Of a stretch of DNA of 64,000 nt, positions 13,601 through 23,084 are shown in pieces. Made by a program: the position numbers and the translations under genes. Position 1 is the stretch's first letter. Each line of letters starts with the position of its first letter. This DNA is from Diphasiastrum complanatum (lineage: Eukaryota; Streptophyta; Lycopodiopsida; Lycopodiales; Lycopodiaceae). The notes under the pieces are model-generated. The model ran no database searches and had not been told where the DNA came from. It worked only from the letters and a program-made list of their open reading frames with translations. The stretch spans positions 76,762,891 to 76,826,890 of the forward strand of contig CM055096.1 of NCBI GenBank assembly GCA_029204225.1. Direction: 5' to 3'.

Positions 13601-14082
13601 TTAATAGAAAACTTGAGACCTCCTAGTTTGATTAGCACATGCGGAAGGAAATCGGTAGGTTGGACCACACTTTGATCAGCCATCCGAAGCTGACAAGTAG
13701 GTTTGGCTAGCTTGTCTCTCAGATTTCATTCCATCATGAGGGATGTGGAAATGACATTAACCCCGGAACCTCCATCGATTACTGCTAAAACTTCACGGGA
13801 TTGATGATGGGTAGTTGGGATTTTGATGTTGCCTTGTTCGTTGAGTGGATTGGTTAGATGTAAGGGCATTTCAGGCAACTCGTCAATAGTGGTGGTGGTA
13901 TTGGATTGGATCTGTTGTTTCCACTGGCCAGCATGCTTCCAGAGTACATGGAAGGGAAGAGTGACATTGGCTTGTAGTAAATCTCCCCAAACTTTGGTAC
14001 CTTCTTTCAAAGAGCTTGTGAGGTACTTTATGGGAAGAGGAAGATCGTTGGTCGGCATTGCAGATTTGCTGGCGATACTCAT
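13495..14082 (-). pseudogene. Gypsy-A retroviral-type aspartic protease
   Basis: The minus-strand frame 14082-13726 ends with LAVIDGGSGVNVIS, where DGGSGVN is a variant of the D-S/T-G aspartic protease active site with hydrophobic residues before it. After a frame change, 13683-13495 carries the C-terminal half, including ELLLGRLWLTNARVIHDW, which matches the LLGRPWL block of gypsy proteases. The protease would cut the Gag-Pol polyprotein. The frame change and a stop between the halves show decay. Confidence 0.65.
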
Positions 14083-14287
14083 GATGCAGCCGAATTTCTT
14101 TAGATGGGTGAGGGTAAACTATCGGGGTTGAATCATCACTTGGAGGAACAGCCTGCGGTTGAGTTTTGCTGGGTGCAAGTGTAGGGGCTTGGCGTTGGGT
14201 TTGTGCCCGAGTCAAGACCCAATCAGGATGTGTTTCGATTGGTAAGGTTTCTATTTGCACTGAACAGACAGGAGTGGCTTGCTTAAA

Positions 14288-15133
14288 TCAGGATGGGCAG
14301 TCCTTCATGTGATGTTCAATACCACAGTTTTCACAAGCTGGAGGAAAGCGAAATTTATCTGGGCAGCGAATACTAGGATGTTTACCTGCATAGATAAAGC
14401 ATCCTCGTATTGTGGGTAGTTGATGTGCGGCAAAGACAGCTTGGTTTGGATTGTAAGCTTGGGCATTGGGATCCACCGATTGAGCATTAGAATCATAGAT
14501 ATAATAAACAACCGTTTCAGTAGAGTATTGCGGTTGAGTATTGTCTTCCACATAGTAGGTGGCCGGATCGATGGTATTCGGATCAAGATAATGGACAACA
14601 TTTTGTGGGGTAGGTTGGTTAACAACAAACTGTTGACGTGGAGATGGGTATTGATTTGGTGCAGGTTGTCATGGTTGGTAAATCCTTGGTCGTGGCACAG
14701 GTTGTTGAGGCGGGTAAGGGCGGTAAGCTCGATAAATGGTGGGTCTGGTGGCTGTTGGGAAATGATTTCGTAGTTGAGGGCATTCATTAGCAGTGTGATG
14801 ATGTGAGCAGATTAGACACCATATATTTTCCCTTGCTGGAAAGGATTTCTCAACAATCTGTTTCATGGCATTTTGGAAATCAGCAGTGAGTTTATCCATA
14901 TGAGATTGTTGAGCTTTTTGCCAGGTTTCCATTTGATGTAGAAGCTCAGAAGACTGAGCAATATTATCAGACTTCAGGTGATTAGGATGGTTCGGATTCT
15001 TAAATTTCTTTTCACGATGGTCAAAGTCATCGTCGGAACCTTCGTCTTCTTCACGAATAGCATCAGTCATCACATCTTTAAGTTGATCATAAAGGTCAAC
15101 TGGTTTGAGTTCATGGCGGATGTTTTTAGGCAA
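14288..15133 (-). pseudogene. Gypsy-A gag C-terminus with zinc-knuckle-like motifs
   Basis: The frame 15133-14669 follows gag directly and contains an acidic segment, then WCLICSHHHTANECPQLRNH, a C-x2-C-x3-H-x4-C-like knuckle. A second cysteine cluster, CENCGIEHHMKDCP, is at about 14330-14290 in the frame ending at 14288. Proline- and glutamine-rich sequence lies between. Gypsy-B has the same first motif, as WCPTCQQNHTTNECPQNRE. Such motifs bind the element RNA. Frames change at about 15130 and 14680. Confidence 0.65.
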
Positions 15134-15662
15134 TCCAGCTAAAAAATAGTTTTATGGCCATTCGTTCAGTGATATTTTCATCAACACATTCTACTTTGAG
15201 ACATTTAAAACACTCAATGTAGTTTTGAACAGACTCATCGCGACACATCTTAATATGAGTAATTTGAATGAACGGGCTCTGAGTCAGTTTGGATGGTTTG
15301 AAACGCTTGATGAGAGCGTCCTCGAGGGTGGTCCCAGAAGCAAGATCAGGAGCTTCGAGATTCAAGTACCACTCCTTGGCGGTGCCATAGAGTACCATGG
15401 GAAATAGGCGAAGCTTTTTAGTTTCAAAGGTATCTCCATAAAAACGGCATGCATTATCAAAGTCTTGGAGAAATCGGACTGGGTCAGATTCGCCATCGTA
15501 CTTTGGTGCATCGATACGTGGAATTCTTCGTTCTATTCGTGGAGGAGTCAGATTAGAAGATTCAGCACAGTCACGAGACATAATGTAGAATACAGATGAG
15601 CAGGGCAAAACTATACTTGGCAAAAAGGACAGTTTGCTTGCAAAGTGGATAGTGTAAGACAA
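15126..15662 (-). pseudogene. Gypsy-A Gag core
   Basis: Gag forms the virus-like particle that packages element RNA. The frame 15662-15126 (178 codons) has the usual plant gypsy gag block: RIDAPKYDGESDPVRFLQDF, AKEWYLNLE, then FKPSKLTQSPFIQITHIKM and VQNYIECFKCL. The in-element start is probably the methionine in YIMSRDCAESS near 15580. The frame ends at TAG near 15126, where the next frame (15133 leftward) continues the same protein, so a frameshift separates them. There is good resemblance to gypsy-B gag (53582-53154). Confidence 0.75.
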
Positions 15663-16414
15663 AACCTGGTCTTTCTGGTGGTGATAGAATTTGCGGATAG
15701 GCTGACAAATCGTGGAGAGGCAGATAAAGCTAACTGTAATACTCGCAAATTCTGAAAAAGATTTCTGAATATCAAAATAGCGATTTTTTTAGATTTTCTA
15801 GGAAAAAATTGCAGTTTCAGAATTGGCAGGTAAAATAGCAAAATCGTGCTCTTTGAGAACGAATTCTTAGGCTGGATGGCGAATTCTAACAGAGAGTTTT
15901 GACTGCCAGATAGGGAATATGGAAAAAAAAATGTGAGTTTCTGACAGTAACGAGCAAAATCTGTGAGATAGAATTCGCGGAGCTGCTGGAGGACTGATCT
16001 TGATGAGATCTAGTCTTATTGAAGCCGGCGAATTCTAGGACAAAGATTTGGGTGAGAAATAATGGATTTTGACAGTATATCAGGCTATTTTCTCAAAATC
16101 TGACCGTGGTCAGAATTCACGGAGGTCATACAATGAAAGATCAGGATCTGTTAGGGCTGCAGACAGGCTGGCGAATTTTGATATATCTTTTTGGTTGTGA
16201 AAAAGGTCACTTGGGTCACTTCTTTCGAAGAAAATGCCCAAGTTGACTCTTTCGTTGCTTCCTCCCGATTTGTGCTCCGCAGCTCGTGTAGGACCTGGAG
16301 AGACGACGCATGCTATTTGTTGGTAGATAGAGACAAGCACACAAGCAAACATACAACACGAAAGAAAAAACAAAAGAAAAAGGAGAAGAAGCTGGGTAAA
16401 AAAATACTTAAAAA

Positions 16415-16430
16415 GCGGCAACGGTGCCAA
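16415..16430 (-). other. Gypsy-A primer-binding site (tRNA-Asp-like)
   Basis: On the minus strand TTGGCACCGTTGCCGC follows the LTR end ...CCAACA. It matches TGGCGCCGTTGCCGG, complementary to the 3' end of plant tRNA-Asp(GTC), with about two mismatches. This primer is typical of several plant gypsy lineages. Confidence 0.7.
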
Positions 16431-17150
16431 TGTTGGAAGTATTTCTAGTGTGTGCGGTGGCTAGATCTACTTACGGGTGTAGTATAGGGATGTAGAGATT
16501 CGTCCACTTTTTAACTTTCTACCAAGTTTCAAACAGAAATGCGAAAATAAGAAGTAATGATGGAAGCACTAAGGCTTACCCAACTAGTGCTCAAAACGGA
16601 AATGAAACTATCTAAGGTGACAGAATACAAACCCTTGCTAAGGCTTACCCAACTAGCAAGGTGATTAATCTAAATTCTACGTAACACCCAAAGGGTAATA
16701 AAATGATATTGCAGCTAATGTTAAGCAAATAAGCACTAAAGAACATGCCACAATAAACCAATGAAAAGGAGGCAAGAGGAGGCCCGAGCACCTTCCCTCA
16801 AGCTATGCACCTTTCCAAAGGGAACACAAATGACATAGAATGATAATTCTCCAAAATAGAGAGCAAGATAGTTTAATCTCAAAAGTGTTGGTTACAATGC
16901 AAATGCCTCTCCTTTTATGGCAAGGAGGGTCTTCCATAAGTGTCTACTAACTTATGGGACTAACCTGTTTCTAGCCTTTCAAGAACTTCTAACTTAGGAT
17001 TTAGAACTTCAAATTTCTGAACTTAGGAAAACTTAAGAGAAAATATTTCTAATCTTAAGTTTCTTAAGTCTAAGTTCTAAATCTAAGTTTAAGCTATTTT
17101 ATTATTATTTAAGCTTCTACTCATGGACTTACAAAACACATGCCATGGCT
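16431..17150 (-). repeat. Gypsy-A 5' LTR (left limit certain, right limit approximate)
   Basis: The LTR ends on the minus strand with CTTCCAACA at 16431, immediately before the primer-binding site. The sequence to about 17150 is non-coding, with two short internal direct repeats (CTTACCCAACTAG near 16577 and 16644). I could not find its other end or a second copy, so the length is a guess. Confidence 0.5.
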
Positions 17151-18281
17151 TGAAGTTTATTGACAGATACTCATATGTGGTCTTACAAAACACATGCCAC
17201 GAAGTTTTATTATTATTATTTTTATTTTCTCTGTGTTAGCACATTTGCTAACAGAGTGAATCACTTCTAATATCTCTACAAGTGATTGTGCGGGCTCCCA
17301 TTCACTTATGCATGATGGATATAAATCTGAAAGAAAAAAACAATGTTGAGGCATTTAAATCATAATCTGAAGAGCATCAATAAAGAAAATCACCTACGAT
17401 TGTTGTAGAGTGCATATGTTTTGATTTACTTACAATTACATTTTTGATGATCATGAGGATTGATATCATGTACTTTGATTTCTGAATGCATATATACATG
17501 TTGTACTAAGAATTCTGATATAGATTGACCTCCCGAGATAGTCTTAAACTTCAAATTTTTTTGCTTTCCAATAAGATTTGTAAGTCATTTTTGCTCTTTT
17601 CTTTTGTCGAAAATTTCCCTTTAATGATGGATGCAGCAATACCCATGAGTTCTTCGTATATTTTGTTGGCTTCCAGTTATCATCTTCATCTTTCTCATTG
17701 TGAAGAATCACAGACTCGATTGTAGATCTGGGTCTCCTTGCCATTGCTATTTTCAAAGCCTGGGCGCCAAAAAACTCTCTGATATGATACTTAATTTCAA
17801 TTTTTCGTATCACATTTAATCTAATGTGAATGCCAACATAGTCACAGTTACTGCGTATACCATATTATATGTAACTGTACATACTATATTTCTATAACTA
17901 TAACTAGTATAGTTAGAAAATTTCATTATACTAACCAGCATAGTCAAGTAAATTTAACTTGAGGTATTGACATCAGATAGATTAGCACGTGTTGGGCAGG
18001 AAGAAGAAACCAATGGGATACGTCCATGCTGCCCGGACACAAATTTCAAAGTTTTCTATATTGCATTTTTATTTTTTAGTTAATTTGAACTACGTAACGT
18101 AGATTTCAAATCTGTGCATTTTGATTGGGCCTGGTGACGGTCGAAACTAAAGAAAAAAAATAAAAGTATCTTTACAAAGGGTCTTTTTGATATTGAGAAC
18201 TGCTTTAATGAAACAAAAACATCAGTAGGTGTGGCTTTAGAGCAACTTGACGCGGTACGTATTCATCCCTCTACATGACAA
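17151..18281. other. Unassigned sequence with one minus-strand ORF
   Basis: The minus-strand frame 17813-17544 (89 codons) reads MARRPRSTIESV, then WKPTKYTKNSWVLLHP. I do not recognise it. It is preceded by TTTTTTGGCGCCCAGGC on the same strand, faintly like a gypsy primer-binding site, so it could be another decayed gag start. The rest is AT-rich intergenic DNA leading up to the gene at 18282. Confidence 0.25.
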
Positions 18282-19315
18282 ATGTTCCTTTTGAATGCAT
18301 GTGGGATTGAACCGAGCGAATACAAAAACGGCTTCCTCAGCAGCTACACAATGAGCACCTTTATTACAACGCAAAAACATGCTAGAGAAGCTTATGTGCA
18401 TCAACATCATGGAGATCCTATAGAAGGTTCAAAATTGTATTTGATTTGTTTTTGTCCACAATTTTTTTGAAATTTGTTATTGGCATTTTCAACTTACGAA
18501 AATGGCATGATTTTCATGTTATGTTTTCAGGATATCTAAAGCATTTTTACAAGTTGTTTGCGATTTCAATTCCAACCTCAATACAAACAAAGCAAGCTGC
18601 TTTTCAACATTTCGAAGCCCACTCTGACAAAGGATATTATGCGATCCGAAATTTGTACTTCGGATATAATATTGCAATTTCCGACTGGAGAGGGATGACC
18701 CGGACAGAATTGGATGCTATTACCAGTGATCTTGGAAGACAACTTGGGCACATCTCAGAAACAGGGGTGCGCCGCACTGATGGCCCAATCTCCATTGATT
18801 CTGTGTTGAAAATCCTTGAGAGAGAGATCCTTGACACACCAATCATTGCATCAGCTTATTCACAGGTTTGTCATTTTCAGTGACTCTAAATTACATTATG
18901 TTATACATGCAGCTTATTGTCCATCTAAATATCCATTGCATACTAACAAATAGCAGCCCATGGATCTCCAAATCTCGCAACAAACAACTCAACCACCATC
19001 TTCCAGCATAGAGGTATGCATACGCAACTACAATCTGTGTTCTTCAATTCAACACAAATATTTTTCCACCATGAAGTACTTGATAATGGAAATGGCATCT
19101 TTCTCACCTCCCCCTTCGAAAAGGGCGCGAACAAGCACATCACACTATACAAAATAGCATCACGTGTCGGCAAGATGGTTTACATTGGACAAACCACCAA
19201 CTTCCATAGGCGTGTGCAAGAGCACGTTCGAAAGCCACCCAAAAAATTGCTATTCGACAAGATGCATAGTAGTTTTTTTTTATGTCTTTCATGTAGAAAT
19301 ACTAGAAATTTCTAA
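18282..19315 (+). CDS. GIY-YIG-like domain gene or recent pseudogene
   Basis: Exon 1 (18282-18426) starts at an ATG preceded by an in-frame stop. Intron 1 (18427-18530) is GT-AG and joins in frame to exon 2 (18531-18865), giving ...HHGDPIEGYLKHFYK... Exon 2 ends at a GT. A third block, from about 18957 to 19315, is open in the frame that encodes LYKIASRVGKMVYIGQTT then NFHRRVQEH. The VYIG, N-x3-R and H spacing fits the first half of a GIY-YIG nuclease domain, a fold that cuts DNA. The expected catalytic glutamate further downstream is not visible. The obvious exon 2-exon 3 splice is out of phase by one base, so either the model is wrong or the gene is broken. Exon 2 is unrecognised. Confidence 0.5.
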
Positions 19316-19701
19316 GATCATTCAATTGCAAATAGATTAGAGAACTTTTATATCAAGATGTACAAATCTCAGAACATGAAAGTTTGCAATAACTTGGTTG
19401 GTCGCCCTTCGGGTTTGTGAAAATATTGTTACCTTAAACGACCATCTTGCATATGAGAAAACCTCAAAATATCATTCGCTTGTAAATATTTGGTGGTTTT
19501 AATTCATTTTATGCCTGTGAATATTTGCTAGCTTTAATTCATGTTACTCTTTGTCAGCTTCTAGCATGATTTTGTTATGCTCTCTACGCTGGACATCACA
19601 ATTCTAATCAAATTCATTAATCATCGTAGTTCGCTCGCTTTTGATTTTGAGTCCTCCTATGCTGAAGGACAAAATTGCGTTGCTAATTAGTATGTGTTTC
19701 A
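19316..19701. other. Intergenic or intron sequence
   Basis: AT-rich with no motif. It could be an intron of the GIY-YIG-like gene or the gap to the next gene. Confidence 0.3.
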
Positions 19702-20458
19702 ATGGAGTTAGAATCTGTTCGTGTTGCAAGGGAGGCCCAGAGTCATGCTCATGAGACAAGGTTAGACATTTGGAGGAGCTACTTGAAGCAGCATGTAGAG
19801 AGAGAGAGAGACGAGGTAAGGCAGCGGTGCTTTCAGTTGCAAGAAGCACTTTCACAAACGGATGGCCTTGAGTTGAACTGTATCAATATTCCATGAAGGC
19901 TATCTTGCGTGCAGGCAGAGAATCCTGTCGTCCGATGGCCCGGGAAGTTCATACTTTCAATTGCCTACTAATGCTACTGCTTTGGTACAAACATATGGGA
20001 GCCGCTTAGTTCAGTCAGATTATTCAGAGCCAGCCCAATCACGAGTTTCAAGTGTAACTGCTGTGTCTTGCTCTGCAGCAACAGAGATGTGCTCCACAGC
20101 CATGGCTGGTGAATTGTAACATTTTCCATATTCAGCTAATGGCCTTCCCAGCGGATCTAGTGTGTTGGCTTGCGTAGAGGCTTCCAGCAAGAATTCCCCA
20201 CAGCAGTCTGTACACTTACCTGAACCCCCTGAGGCCAACCTACATGTAATGCTTAATTCTCTTCCTGAAAAGGGAAAGCTTTTACAGGCTGGACCTTTGC
20301 TGCAAACACTTGTCATGGCTGGTCCACTGCCTCAATGGCGACATCCTCCTCCAGCCATTAATTCGCTTGAGATTCCAAACTTCCAAAGGTGTCTATACCG
20401 GCAACCCCAACGGTGGTATTCTTTAAAGACCAGATTTCGTTCACAGCACTTGCTGTAA
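19702..20458 (+). pseudogene. Broken plant coiled-coil gene with C-terminal GPLPQW motif
   Basis: Exon-like block 1 (19702-19895) encodes a charged helical segment (YLKQHVERERDEVRQRCFQL). A GT-rich donor lies at about 19816 and a CAG acceptor near 19913. Block 2 (about 19914-20458) begins RILSSDGPGSSYFQLPTNA and ends with LPEKGKLLQAGPLLQTLVMA then GPLPQWRHPPP. The last stretch strikes me as a conserved plant C-terminal motif, but I cannot name the family. An in-frame TAA near 20116 (after MAGEL) interrupts block 2 and the same frame continues after it, so the gene is probably dead or the stop is a polymorphism. Confidence 0.45.
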
Positions 20459-22023
20459 ACACACATGACATGTATGGTAAATTCTCAACCAGGTGAAGAC
20501 TTGAAGTATGGATTAGCGCAAAAGTATGCTCAGATACACTAGCAAAGAGGAAATCAGCAAATCAGAATCTGATAAAAGCTGATCGGCGCCGTTTAAGTTA
20601 AGAGCATAATTTATATCTGATATACTTGAATTCATAAACCTCTATTTCCCTTGTTTCTTTTGAGGAACATCAAATGCCTCTGCTTTTGTTGGTTTCTCTT
20701 TCTGAAAGGTATAGCATAATTTTCTCTTGTAGCCCTGATGCTCCACTTGAGCTTTTGTATGCCTCACACTGGTCTTGTATCTAGAGCTTGATGTGAAGAG
20801 ATGGCTATGTATTTATGGGATGATGTCAAGAGATTGCAGAAACAGTTTACACTCGTAAATAGGATATGCTATTACAACAAGACATTTCGACTTTTTTTAT
20901 CAGCTTATCTATTTCGTTTCTCCTTTGCTATCAAGGGCCGTCTTAAAATGGAATGAAGCAATGAATTAGGGTTTCAAACATTGTCATGTTCTCTCATATT
21001 GGGGAGAAACTGAGCCTTCAATCTTCTAATTTTGGAGAAAAGGGTTAGTAAACCACTTAAGGAAAAAGTATTAATAAGCCTAGGAAAAAGTATTAATAAG
21101 CCTACCGGACTGGAATATGAATATCTATTACGAGGGTCTAAAATTGGACACCGAGTATTAACTATCTTGTGTGAAACACAACACATCTACTTGACTAGTA
21201 GAACAACAACGAGTTGACACATAAACAAAACATGGCATTCATATATAATTAGAAACGCAGGACCAAAATGCACGAGGCAAAGCATTGAATCCACATTACT
21301 CTTTGATATCCTATTTAGATCCCGAAATCCTTAAAGTCCCCATAACTACCTAAATAAGAAAAGCTCTTTCAAAGTTAAACCATTGAAAAAAGGTATTGGA
21401 GGCTAATATACACTCTTCAAGACACATTTGGTGATAACAATATCATATTAGGTCGTAAGGACCTTGCTCGGTTTGACTCTCATGCTGGCTAGATATGTTT
21501 AAATAAACACCTCTAAGAATAAATTGTTTGAAACATTTGACATTAAGATAGACATTCTAACCCAAAGTTCAATACCATTTTCAAAGTACCATGAAGCATA
21601 GCAACTAGGCACTTTTCAAAATGCTCTAAAACCTTTTGTGTGAACTCCACTTCAAATAATATGTTACATGTGATGGCTTATGTCACGTCTATAGCTCCAC
21701 CATTTGAAATGGAATGGCAGAGCTCATTATGGCAGAGCTGTAGGCATAAGCCATGCATTTCCATGCTCTCATTTCCTCAATAAGACAAATTTCAAAAAAC
21801 TTAAATAAATTGCCCTTTAGCATATATTGCAAAGCCAGGGCCTGTGCCAGCTGTCTTGCCACAACTTTCTTGTTTACTTTTAATTCAATATTAAAAATTT
21901 TAAATTGAAATTTTCATGAAAGTCATATTCTTTATAAAAATAAAGTTTTGAAATCTAAGAACTTCACAGGAAGGTCATGAACATTGTCAAAGATGTCATG
22001 AAAATAAAGCATGAAGGGCAACC
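20459..22023. other. Intergenic sequence
   Basis: AT-rich. It holds no convincing ORF; 21032-21217 is open but unsupported. The first few hundred bases may be the 3' untranslated region of the preceding gene. A short direct repeat, GGAAAAAGTATTAATAAGCCTA, occurs in tandem at 21060-21102. Confidence 0.4.
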
Positions 22024-22320
22024 TTGAAGGTCAAATTTCTAATAGTGATGGTTAAAAAATTCACCGCACTTCTAGAATTGAATGCCTTGGATGATCTTTA
22101 CCGAGTGTTCGAGAAAGCTGGCAAAGTCCAAGAATGGAACTGGCAACTTTTGCCAGAAACCGACAAGCTCAAAAACTTGCAGGTTTTCTTAGGTCATAAA
22201 ATAACCACATGTATTGAGGGTCATCCTTGTGAAAAATCGGAAAAGTTCTTGAAATATAGGTTTTTGAAGGGGAACCCAAAAAGGTTTCCTGAACATATCT
22301 TTACCCGTCCCCTACCCTAA
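22024..22320 (+). CDS. Unrecognised 98-codon ORF
   Basis: An open frame with plausible composition (LLELNALDDLYRVFEKAGKV, then WNWQLLPETDKLKNLQVF). I recognise no family and see no splice context. It sits about 760 bp upstream of the WRKY start and could be an exon of an unmodelled gene or chance. It is reported only for completeness. Confidence 0.2.
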   Translation: MKVKFLIVMVKKFTALLELNALDDLYRVFEKAGKVQEWNWQLLPETDKLKNLQVFLGHKITTCIEGHPCEKSEKFLKYRFLKGNPKRFPEHIFTRPLP

Positions 22321-22636
22321 ATGTTAAAATTGCCAAAAGGACAACGTTACAAATTTCAACGCTTCACTTTCAATTTTACTCCTCCGTTGTTTAAACTTCA
22401 AACGTCAACCCATGAACGTTCAAAGCTGAACGTCAAATTTTAACAAATCAATTCCAAAGCACTCGTTGACGGTTCAAACTTCAACCCGTGAATGGTTGAC
22501 CGCTGCTACTCTTAGTCGAATTTCTTTTCTCTACCGGTACAGATAGTCAACGCGTTCTAGTGACGACTGGCCACAGGAGTTTGGCGGCTGGTCGCAGCCG
22601 AGAATTTAGAAATACCTACCGATCGTCAACGCGGAG

Positions 22637-22867
22637 ATGCAAGAAATTTTCCTCCTCCCCACAGGATGCAGGAACTATTTAATCTCAGCGCAGACTATTA
22701 TTTTCTTGCTTGGAGGGTGGAATCAGGGAGAAATTGTGGAAGCCCTGAGAATGCGGCTAATCTGCAAATTGAAAGACAAGGAGGGATCGCATCATCGCAT
22801 TACAACGATGGCCATTGCTCTAGGGAATTGCGATCTGTCCTCTGGAGTCCGTGATATCCAGAATTGA
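22637..22867 (+). other. Upstream ORF in the WRKY 5' region
   Basis: A 76-codon frame ending 218 bp before the WRKY start. It shows no recognised domain. If transcription begins upstream of 22637, it and a second overlapping frame (22666-22854) would act as upstream ORFs in the leader. Whether they are transcribed cannot be told from the sequence. Confidence 0.25.
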
Positions 22868-23084
22868 AAACTTTGGGTGGCTCTTTCAGTTGCGTGGAGT
22901 GGCAGATGCGGAACAGAAAGAGTCTGGGAAGTACCACTGGTTCGATAATTGGATCTCACTGCTGTAGATAGCTGCGTATAATTTGGGGCATTGTAGCCAG
23001 GGAGATGCGATCCAAAGCTATTCGGAAAAAGCAAGACGAGTTCAGGCAACTGTGCAAGTACTGTTATTTACCAGAGCCGTAGCT

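Larger units (their letters stand above)
12690..16430 (-). mobile_element. Gypsy-A: Ty3/gypsy gag-protease remnant
   Basis: Read on the minus strand: primer-binding site, leader, gag, zinc-knuckle region, protease and a post-protease linker, ending abruptly near 12690 at CACTA-1 sequence. No RT, RNase H or integrase is visible. Gypsy-B (50738-53582) shows the same order, also on the minus strand. Several frame changes show the copy is inactive. Confidence 0.75.

Noticed and set aside
18960-19157. Alternative ORF over the GIY-YIG block (MDLQISQQTTQ...)
   Set aside because: It is in phase with exon 2, but its residues match nothing, while the other frame carries the nuclease-like motif. Kept only as the reason for doubt about the gene model.
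22992-23049. Start of the WRKY protein at ATG 22983
   Set aside because: The 34 extra residues are unlike the family, whereas MNYTSQKQ at 23085 leads directly into the usual N-terminal helix; the longer form is not excluded.
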